Shown piece after piece: positions 16,719-22,998 of a stretch of 27,926 bases of DNA. This stretch comes from Methylocystaceae bacterium (GTDB lineage Bacteria; Pseudomonadota; Alphaproteobacteria; Rhizobiales; Beijerinckiaceae), in the NCBI GenBank assembly GCA_003152255.1, contig PLZT01000385.1, forward strand, positions 5,987 through 33,912, read 5' to 3'. A program made the translations under genes and the position numbers. The notes beneath the pieces are model-generated. The model saw nothing but the letters and a program-made list of their open reading frames with translations, was not told the DNA's origin and did not search any database. Every line of letters begins with the position of its first letter. Within the stretch, counting starts at the first letter, position 1.

Positions 16719-17917
16719 GGGCAAGCCTCACGATTGGCGTAGCGGACGAGCTCCGAGATCGCGCATACGATATGAAACAGCGAGCTCGCGAGCGCGCCCT
16801 CCGCGATGAAGGCGCCGTCAGCTTTCATTTTGTCGCGGAACAGGCCGGGATTCTCGGAAAATATGAACCTTTGGACGCCAGCCCATGCATCTACCGCGTC
16901 AGCCTCGAAGCGCGCTTGCTCCTCCGGCCAAAGCCGCGCCATGGCCAGCGCCGCCTTCATGCGCTCCGTTTGCGGCCACATCCGAGCGCCAGCGTCCTTG
17001 ACAGAGCCGTCCATCCACAGTTCCCCAAGGGCAAGGGACCGCGTCCGATCAACGCCATTGGCGTCCGCGGCGGCATAGAGACCACGAATAACGGAAAGAT
17101 CAACATCCCCGCCATGATCGCGCCAACGGGCAAGTAGCCAAGCCCATTCGAACTGATGGCCGGGTTCGATAATTTGGCCGTCTTCCCCAGTACGGGGCGC
17201 CCACTCGCCCTGGAAATATTCTCGCAACGCCCCAGTCGCGCTGTCGACGAATCGAGTCTGGCACAATACGCCGATCTCTTGCGCCAGTTCTCGCCACTCT
17301 TTCTTGGGCGCGACATCGAGCCAAGCAAGCGCCGCCTCGAAGAGGTGCATATGCGGATTCGAAAGCAAGGGGGCGCGGCCCGGAATCGCTTCAAAAAACC
17401 CCCCAAGCGGATGCGCCCGTTCACGGCGAAGCGCCGCCAAAATGGCGAGGGCCACAAGCGGGAAGCGTCGGTCGCGATTTACGGCATAGGCGTGCGCAAG
17501 CGCAAATATTGCGAAGGCTTGATCGTAATTGTCCACGCTGTCGTCATAGGGCGCGCCGTCCAATTCGGTCTTGAACCGCATCAAGCCGTCTGACCGGAGA
17601 TGATGCTCCAACATGAAATCCAAACCGTTGTTGGCGAGCGCCTCCCATGAGCCATTCCAGCCGATGCGACCAGCCTCGATGAAAACATAGACTTGCCGCG
17701 CCTGCACACGACACCGCTTCGGGATCTTGATGGCCGCGCCCTCGAATCCAATTTGTTCGAAAAATCCTCCATGCGCACGGTCGCGGCCGACGACCGACCA
17801 CAATGGCAGCACTTCCGAAAAGAGCCAGTTCGTGGCGGCCTTCGCAGCCGCGCCGATGCCCGTCGTACCGGGTTCAGGCTCGGCGAAAGCGCGAGTTCGA
17901 ATTGCGTCTCGATTCAT
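16715..17917 (-). CDS. AGE-family sugar epimerase/isomerase
   Basis: The 400-residue protein belongs to the N-acylglucosamine 2-epimerase / mannose isomerase family, an (alpha/alpha)6 barrel acting on free or phosphorylated sugars in the cytosol. Typical stretches are HGGFFEQIGFEGAA, RCRVQARQVYVFIEAGRIGW, YDQAFAIFALAHAYAV, NPHMHLFEAALAWLD, IIEPGHQFEWAWLLARW and ARMWPQTERMKAALA. The His in NPHMHLFEA and in EPGHQFEW are the conserved catalytic histidines. It overlaps the nucleotidyltransferase-phosphatase gene by ATGA, so both act together, probably in making an activated sugar for lipopolysaccharide or exopolysaccharide. Upstream on the same strand is the scar of a deleted NAD-dependent epimerase. 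Whether it makes mannose, fructose or another sugar cannot be told. Confidence 0.88.
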   Translation of the reverse strand: MNRDAIRTRAFAEPEPGTTGIGAAAKAATNWLFSEVLPLWSVVGRDRAHGGFFEQIGFEGAAIKIPKRCRVQARQVYVFIEAGRIGWNGSWEALANNGLDFMLEHHLRSDGLMRFKTELDGAPYDDSVDNYDQAFAIFALAHAYAVNRDRRFPLVALAILAALRRERAHPLGGFFEAIPGRAPLLSNPHMHLFEAALAWLDVAPKKEWRELAQEIGVLCQTRFVDSATGALREYFQGEWAPRTGEDGQIIEPGHQFEWAWLLARWRDHGGDVDLSVIRGLYAAADANGVDRTRSLALGELWMDGSVKDAGARMWPQTERMKAALAMARLWPEEQARFEADAVDAWAGVQRFIFSENPGLFRDKMKADGAFIAEGALASSLFHIVCAISELVRYANREACP

Positions 17918-17959
17918 TTCCGAGACAGCTCCGACGCCAAGGCGCGCGTGGCGAACGAC

Positions 17960-18138
17960 TTATACATTCGAATAAATCTCATTATGCAACATTTGATAAC
18001 CCTTGATGAGTTCTCGAATTCCGGCGTCTAGGTCGTGGTGAGGACGCCAGCCTTTCGCCTCGAGCTTGGCGTTTGAAGCGATGTAATCGCGCTTGTTATA
18101 TAACCCGCGCCGCCCGTGATCAAAACCCGTTCGCCCAT
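17960..18138 (-). pseudogene. NAD-dependent sugar epimerase/dehydratase with large internal deletion
   Basis: ATG 18138, behind AAGGTGG, opens with MGERVLITGGAGYI, the start of a short-chain dehydrogenase Rossmann domain. Within a few codons the text jumps, in another frame, to NKRDYIASNAKLEAKGWRP, then HHDLDAGIRELIKGYQM and LHNEIYSNV with a TAA stop at 17960. That is the C terminus of the same kind of enzyme. The middle (roughly 250 codons, including the YxxxK active site) is missing. The junction lies near 18095-18100. The gene would have been the upstream member of the AGE/nucleotidyltransferase operon. Confidence 0.75.
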
Positions 18139-18540
18139 GTGTCCACCTTTTCTGATAATCTCCGCCCCTTATATCAGAAGTTCTGTGCTTTTAACATGCG
18201 CCGATTGACAAGGTGCTCAGGCAGCCCGTCATTTTTCACAGGATAGTTCGCCTCCATGCGAGGGCTCGCAATGCGGTTTCACGGTATTCCGCGAAGCAAG
18301 AACGCCGGCAAGCTTGGCGTCCTCGCTAAAAGAGGAACAGCACTCGGGCCTCTACGCAATGCAGCTGTCTTAGGTAGCAACCGCTAGAGGAATCTGGTAA
18401 AGCAAACTACGCGGCGCGCGCCCTATAGGACCCGCCACCATCGCTTGACGGGCATCGCGATCTCGCCGAGAGTGTTCGTTCTACGTTTTAGTTGACGAGA
18501 CTTTGGGTCGACATGTCTGAGTCGACGACTCTCATCTGAT
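18139..18540. other. Region without a recognisable complete gene
   Basis: The bases just beyond 18138 carry the ribosome-binding site of the deleted epimerase. A short minus-strand frame (ATG 18257 to TGA 18174) reads MEANYPVKNDGLPEHLVNRR, then MLKAQNF. It looks like the tail of a real protein that once preceded the epimerase, but I cannot name it. From 18260 to 18540 I see nothing supportable; it may be decayed insertion-sequence DNA. Confidence 0.4.
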
Positions 18541-18744
18541 TCGCTGCTCGCCGACAAGGCCTTCGACAGCGACTGGATCGTCGCTGAACTGAACGAGCGC
18601 GGCGCGTAAATCGTCATCTCTCAACATCCGAGACGGAGCGCGCCTCTCGCCATTGACATCGAGCTTTACAAAGCCCGCCGATCTCATCGAGAACTTCTTC
18701 GGCAAACTCAAGGAGTTCAAGCGGATCGCCCTGCGCGCCGAGAA
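18541..18744 (+). mobile_element. IS5-like transposase remnant (DDE type)
   Basis: The plus strand reads LLADKAFDSDWIVAELNERG, with the Asp and spacing of the IS5/IS427-type transposase, then a TAA at 18607-18609. After about 20 more codons (IDIELYKAR) a frameshift near 18675 leads to LIENFFGKLKEFKRIALR, which holds the conserved glutamate region. Start, stop and terminal repeats are missing, and the reading is broken twice, so it is a dead fragment. It joins directly to an IS701-like fragment. Confidence 0.7.
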
Positions 18745-19083
18745 AACCGATCCGACGCTCTGCCCGCCTCCGCGTGGCGGCGTCTCTCGGCGGGCGCGGG
18801 AACCAAGGGCGAGCGGTTGCACGACTGTGCCTATCTCGAGCTCGCCGATCTCGACGCCGGCGAATACAACGCGGCGCTCGCCGGTCAAGAATGGACGCGC
18901 GGCCTTCTGATCCGGCGCAAAATCGTCGACGGCGACCTCGCCTTCTTCACGACATGGGCTCCACACGGGACGACCATCGAAAGCCTGACGAAAATCGAAG
19001 GACATCGCTGGGCGATCGAAGACAGTTTCGAAACGACGAAGAACGAACTCGGTCTCGATCACAACGAAACGCGCTCCTGGCAC
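18745..19083 (+). mobile_element. IS701-like transposase remnant, C-terminal part
   Basis: One frame reads ALPASAWRRLSAGAGTKGER, LHDCAYLELADLDAGEYNAA, then TRGLLIRRKIVDGDLAFFTT and KIEGHRWAIEDSFETTKNEL, finishing GLDHNETRSWH. This is the C-terminal catalytic part of an IS701-family transposase; the Glu of HRWAIEDSFE is the typical acidic catalytic residue. The N terminus is cut off at the IS5-like piece, and after RSWH the text diverges into unrelated residues. No terminal inverted repeats are visible. It is inactive and probably reached its present form by deletion between two neighbouring elements. Confidence 0.75.
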
Positions 19084-19491
19084 ACCGCGCAAGCGATAGG
19101 CGCATATTCCATAACGAGATACGCCTTCAGATCACGGCATGATCTAAATGCAGGGCGCCTTCAGTTCCAGAAGGCTAAAGCCCCCGGCGCCAAGATCATA
19201 GACGCCATGCACGCGCCAATCTGTTCCGCGACTGCCTGGCTTGCTGACGCAGCTTCCATCCACGATGCACATCGCGATTCCCTGCAGTTATCCTAGCGCC
19301 TAATAAGGGGGTGTGACATATCCGCAACAGCCGCGAGAAATTTAGAATACAAAGCTTATAGAACGCATAATGAAGATAGACCTTATCGTTTTTTCTCCCT
19401 AATAAAGAAGCAGCAGCGCGCCCTAAAAGAGGGGTCGGCAGGAAAGTTCTCATGGTCGCAAGACCATGATTCCATTGGGGAGAGTAAGCGG
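19084..19491. promoter_or_regulatory. Remnant tail and upstream region of the porin gene
   Basis: The first about 200 bases remain open in the transposase frame to 19296 but match no family I know. From about 19300 to 19440 the DNA is clearly AT-rich and should contain the porin promoter, although I cannot assign -35 and -10 boxes. The porin start has GGGGAGAG 7 bases upstream. A perfect hairpin lies in the presumed leader at 19451-19468. Confidence 0.45.
19451..19468 (+). promoter_or_regulatory. Perfect 7-bp hairpin with GCAA loop in porin leader
   Basis: CATGGTC, GCAA, GACCATG forms a perfect 7-base-pair stem closed by a GNRA-type tetraloop. It ends 23 bases before the porin ATG and just upstream of its GGGGAGAG ribosome site. 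It could stabilise the leader, serve as an sRNA/protein target or be an operator. No T-run follows, so it is not a simple terminator. Confidence 0.45.
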
Positions 19492-21342
19492 ATGAAGACG
19501 AAGTTTTGGGCCAGGGAGGCATCGCTTTTGGTGTTGTCGCTCGTCGTTTTCTCGGCGTCGGCGGCGCCCGCGCTGGCGGACGACACGGCCGAGGAGATTC
19601 GTCTTCTCAAGGCGGAGATCAAACAGATCGCGCCGTTGACGCAGCGCTTGAAGCAACTCGAGGAAAAAGTCGCCAAGCAGGAGCGCGAGAAAAAGGAACT
19701 GCGCGCTCAGGTCCACGGCGCCGGCGGCGGCAATACGGGCCTTGTCACGAAAGACGGCCCCGAACGTCCGCCGCTTCCGTTCTTTGTCGATCTGAGCCAC
19801 GGCCTCACCGTCGAATCGCTGGACCATGCCGACAGCTTCCACGTGGGCGGCCGCGTATATATGGACGGCGGCGGGTCGACCATGCCCGAAAAGGGTCTTT
19901 CCGAGACGGCGAACCTCACTCAGGCGCGTCTTCAGGTCGAAGGCCGGCTGCGCAGCATCTGGGAATATAAGTTCCAGTATGATTTCGTCGGCGGCAGCAA
20001 CGCCACCACCGTGGGCGCGGTCGGCGGCATCCGCGACGCCTATGTCGCGCTGAAATATCCGGGCTTCAGGCCGCCGTTCCTCGAAAATCCGATCGAAATT
20101 CAGATCGGCAACTTCTATCTGCCGCATGGCATGGAGCGGACGGAATCCAAGAACTATATCGACTTCATTGAGCGCTCGCTGATGTCCGACACCTTCGGCG
20201 CCGCCCGTCACGTTGGCGTCGCCCTGCTCGACCATGGGGCTAACTGGACTTTCAAGACCGCTTTGTCCTCCACCAGCGTGGAAGACGCGACGCTGAAGCC
20301 CGGGGCGGAGACGCTGGTTCCCTATTGGGTTCCTCAGAACCAGAATTGGGTCGCGACCGGCGGGCGCCAATATTACGACATCACCGCCCGCGCCACTTAT
20401 GCGCCGATCTGGACCGAGGATCGCCTGCTGCATTTCGGCGCCTCCGCGCGCTATCACCGTCCCGGCGACTCCACGGCGGCCAACGACGACCGCGTGCTGA
20501 CGCCGGGCGCCAACACCTACATGGAGAGCAATATCCTCAAGGAAAACCTGCTCGGCACGCCCGATCTCTCCTGCGGAGCCAATCCGTCGGGTCTCTTGGG
20601 CACCGCGCCCGGCGTAGCCGGGGGCGGCGTCCCCAACCCCGTATTTGGCACGCAAATCGCCGGAACCGCCGGCGCGGGCAAGTGCGTGAAGGATGTCTTT
20701 GTCTTCGGCGCGGAGCTTTCCGGCGCCTACGGTCCGTTTTCGTTCCAGGGCGAGTATATGGGCGCTCAATACAATCGGAACGCCAGCGCCATTCTGGAAA
20801 ACAACGTAGCCGCCACTCTAGCCAACACAGCCTATGCGGCTAACGCGAAGGGCTACACCGAATATCCTCTGTCGCCCGGCGGCTCCTCGCTCTTTTTCAG
20901 CGGCTATTACATTTCCGGCATGTTGTTCCTGACCGGAGAATCGAAGGCCGCCGCCTATCAGGTCGACAACAACTCCAATGGCGGCAGCTTCCGCCAGATT
21001 CAGATCAAGCATCCGTTAAGCGCGGGCGGCTGGGGCGCCTTCGCGCTCACGGCCCGTTACAGCGAGGTCGATCTGAACAGCGGCCCCTTCCAAGGGTCGA
21101 CTTTCTCCAATTTGTTCGGCTTGGCGCCGACGACCGCCGGAAAAGTTGGGATCTATAATTCCGGAGTGCTGGGCGGACGCGAGGAAGACATGACGGTTGG
21201 CCTCAACTGGTATGCCGAGCCGGGCGTCCGCGTGATGGCGAACTGGACCAGGGTGCTGGCCCTTTCGGCACCTTACAACGCGCCTTACTACAATGGAGCG
21301 CATCCGAACACCTTCCTGGTGCGCACGCAGATCGACTGGTAA
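19492..21342 (+). CDS. Outer-membrane porin of the OprO/OprP (phosphate-selective) family
   Basis: The 616-residue outer-membrane protein has a Sec signal peptide (MKTKFWAREASLLVLSLVVF then SASAAPALA, cleavage near residue 29). A short periplasmic coiled coil (about 32-70, EEIRLLKAEIKQIAPLTQRL onward) follows, then a beta-barrel of alternating strands ending in the aromatic RTQIDW that signals BAM-dependent assembly. GRVYMDGGG, QARLQVEGRL, YKFQYDF, IGNFYLPHGMER and ARYSEVDLN match the Porin_O_P pattern. An insertion around 355-400 carries two Cys (DLSCG, GKCVKD) that could form a loop disulfide. Family members pass phosphate, polyphosphate or other anions; the lysine ladder of OprP cannot be confirmed here, so substrate is open. 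It stands alone, with its own leader hairpin. Confidence 0.88.
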   Translation: MKTKFWAREASLLVLSLVVFSASAAPALADDTAEEIRLLKAEIKQIAPLTQRLKQLEEKVAKQEREKKELRAQVHGAGGGNTGLVTKDGPERPPLPFFVDLSHGLTVESLDHADSFHVGGRVYMDGGGSTMPEKGLSETANLTQARLQVEGRLRSIWEYKFQYDFVGGSNATTVGAVGGIRDAYVALKYPGFRPPFLENPIEIQIGNFYLPHGMERTESKNYIDFIERSLMSDTFGAARHVGVALLDHGANWTFKTALSSTSVEDATLKPGAETLVPYWVPQNQNWVATGGRQYYDITARATYAPIWTEDRLLHFGASARYHRPGDSTAANDDRVLTPGANTYMESNILKENLLGTPDLSCGANPSGLLGTAPGVAGGGVPNPVFGTQIAGTAGAGKCVKDVFVFGAELSGAYGPFSFQGEYMGAQYNRNASAILENNVAATLANTAYAANAKGYTEYPLSPGGSSLFFSGYYISGMLFLTGESKAAAYQVDNNSNGGSFRQIQIKHPLSAGGWGAFALTARYSEVDLNSGPFQGSTFSNLFGLAPTTAGKVGIYNSGVLGGREEDMTVGLNWYAEPGVRVMANWTRVLALSAPYNAPYYNGAHPNTFLVRTQIDW

Positions 21343-21422
21343 GAGCCTTGACCTAAATAAGAAAGTGGAAGCGCGAGCCGCCGCGCTGTCTTAGTGGATC
21401 TGGAGACTCTCGGCGACCGCAT

Positions 21423-21444
21423 GAGTCCGAGCGCCTTCGGACTC
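21423..21444 (+). terminator. Stem-loop downstream of the porin
   Basis: GAGTCCGA (21423-21430) pairs perfectly with TCGGACTC (21437-21444) around a 6-base loop, 80 bases after the porin stop. No T-run follows. It may end the porin transcript with Rho or protect its 3' end. Confidence 0.35.
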
Positions 21445-21529
21445 ACCGGGAGCCCAAATCCAAGACGCGATCTAGCGGCGGCCGCTCCGGCGACGGCCCT
21501 TCGCGCGAAAATCCATGGGAGCGATCACA

Positions 21530-21814
21530 ATGAAAATCGGATACGCTGTTCTCGCGGCAAGCCTAATCCTGTCGGCGCTTCCCGGCGCCGCGCAGACGGC
21601 TCCCACGCAGCCGTCGGCGGCGCAAGCGTCGGGCATTTCCTGCGCGGACTTTCGGCAGAAATCGAACGGGTCATGGACCCCAATTAGGAAGGTCACGCTG
21701 GTCGCCCCGCAGGGGCCCTTTACGGTGGAGCCTGGCGAGACCTTTGGGATCGAGACTGGAGGCACTCTGTTCAACCTGAAGATCGCGCGAATCCTGAACG
21801 ATCGGTGCCGCTGA
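21530..21814 (+). CDS. Small secreted protein of unknown function
   Basis: The 94-residue product has a clear signal peptide (MKIGYAVLAASLILSALPGA, cleavage near AAQTA) and a mature part of about 70 residues. The mature part contains SCADFRQKSNGSWTPIRKVT, then a beta-rich stretch GPFTVEPGETFGIETGGTLF and a final DRC. The two Cys near the ends of the mature part could form a disulfide in the periplasm. ATG 21530 is preferred because GGGAG lies 8 bases upstream; an in-frame ATG at 21515 lacks a ribosome site. I do not recognise the family. It follows the porin by 187 bases with a stem-loop between, so co-regulation is uncertain. It converges with the patatin gene. Confidence 0.65.
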   Translation: MKIGYAVLAASLILSALPGAAQTAPTQPSAAQASGISCADFRQKSNGSWTPIRKVTLVAPQGPFTVEPGETFGIETGGTLFNLKIARILNDRCR

Positions 21815-21935
21815 AGCAGATTATGTAGGAAGCGGCGCGCCGCCGCGGCTAGACATCGACTCGCGATTTCAAGCGATTGACGCGCGTGTCGTCTCCGGGA
21901 TCGCGCTCGCTTTGCTCGACAAGTCGTCGCCGCGT

Positions 21936-22895
21936 TCATCGATTGATGGCAAGGCCCATGACCTCCAGCGCATCCTGAAGTTCGGGCCGCTTGCGCTCCA
22001 CGGCGGTCTCCCCCGCCTGGATCGCCTCCTCCGCGCGCTCGAACTCGAGCAAGCCGATGTGGCCGACCCGCGGCGTGATGTGAACGTCGGGCGGGTCGCC
22101 GGCCAGGCGCGAGCGGGTCAGACGATCCTGCATGATGCTGAGCGATGTGGTCATCACGCCGAATATATTTGGCTTGTCGCCTTCCTGCCCGAACATCCCG
22201 CGCGTCAACCCATCGGGAAGAGGGTTCTTGGAGGCGCGGGCCTGCGCATCCAAAAGCGCGGGGTCGAACCCCAGCGTGAACGGCGCGGGCGAAGCGGCGC
22301 GGCGCGCCTTGCCAAGCGTGTCAGTGTTGAGATTGATCGCGATGATCAAATCCGCCCCGAGCGCCCGGCAAGCCGAAACCGGCAAGGGGTCGACGAGCGC
22401 GCCATCGGCTAGCCAGCGCTTGTCTATCTCCATTGGCGGGAAAAGCCCCGGCAAGGAAAAGGAGGCGCGCACCGCTTCGGCGAGATCTCCGGTTTGCAGC
22501 CAAACCTCGTGTCCGGTCACGAGATCGGTCGCGACGGCGATGAATGGAACGTGGAGATCTTCGATGCGGAGCGGTCCGAACAATCGTCGCAGCTCCGCGA
22601 CGATCTTCGCGCCCTTGATCACGCCGCCGCGCCCCAGATTAAGATCGAGATAGCTGATAACCTTGCGTCTGTTGAGCGCGAGAGCCCATTTCTCGAGCCA
22701 GTCAAGCTGCCCGGCGAGATAACATCCGCCGACCAGCGCGCCGGCCGAGCAACCCGCCACGATATCGAAGGGAACGCCGATACGCGTCAGGGCGCGAATG
22801 GCGCCGATGTGCGCCCACCCCCTCGCGACGCCGCTGCTCAGCGCGAGCCCCACCTTGTGGCGACCCGCCAAACCGGCTGAACGACCGACCAACAT
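21936..22895 (-). CDS. Patatin-like phospholipase (RssA/NTE-type)
   Basis: The 319-residue hydrolase has the patatin Ser-Asp dyad: Ser 50 in GCSAG (48-52) and Asp 164 in DGALVDPLPV. The oxyanion loop near residues 20-26 (SSGVARGWAHIGAIRAL) carries the usual RGxxHIG, although the first Gly of GGGxRG is replaced by Ser. YLDLNLGRGGVIKG and FIAVATDLVTGHEVWL are typical of the bacterial RssA-like branch. It probably removes acyl chains from phospholipids or lysophospholipids at the inner membrane; no signal peptide or membrane segment is visible. ATG 22895 lies about 10 bases after GGAGG. It follows the PP2C-phosphatase gene by 103 bases on the same strand and may be read from the same transcript. 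Confidence 0.88.
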   Translation of the reverse strand: MLVGRSAGLAGRHKVGLALSSGVARGWAHIGAIRALTRIGVPFDIVAGCSAGALVGGCYLAGQLDWLEKWALALNRRKVISYLDLNLGRGGVIKGAKIVAELRRLFGPLRIEDLHVPFIAVATDLVTGHEVWLQTGDLAEAVRASFSLPGLFPPMEIDKRWLADGALVDPLPVSACRALGADLIIAINLNTDTLGKARRAASPAPFTLGFDPALLDAQARASKNPLPDGLTRGMFGQEGDKPNIFGVMTTSLSIMQDRLTRSRLAGDPPDVHITPRVGHIGLLEFERAEEAIQAGETAVERKRPELQDALEVMGLAINR

Positions 22896-22917
22896 GAGAT
22901 GCTTCCCTCCAAGGTCG

Positions 22918-22935
22918 GGACCGCGCGAACGGTCC
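22918..22935. terminator. Stem-loop between phosphatase and patatin genes
   Basis: GGACCG (22918-22923) and CGGTCC (22930-22935) form a perfect 6-bp stem with a 6-base loop. On the plus strand it is followed by TCGTTTT; on the minus strand, the direction of both neighbours, no T-run follows. It could be a weak terminator for the phosphatase gene or a leader structure of the patatin gene. Confidence 0.3.
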
Positions 22936-22998
22936 TCGTTTTCACGCCCCCGTGCAAGGGCGCGATTTCAACTCCTGCCCCGTCCGCGGCGCGATCCT

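Noticed and set aside
19450..20769. Long minus-strand open frame (439 codons) opposite the porin gene
   Set aside because: It is the antisense shadow of a high-GC gene; its Arg/Gly-rich text has no family pattern, while the plus-strand frame is a clear porin with signal peptide.
21835..21850. Palindrome GCGGCGCGCCGC near the end of the small secreted protein gene
   Set aside because: Simple GC-rich palindromes of this size are common in such DNA, and there is no associated T-run or spacing to suggest a site.
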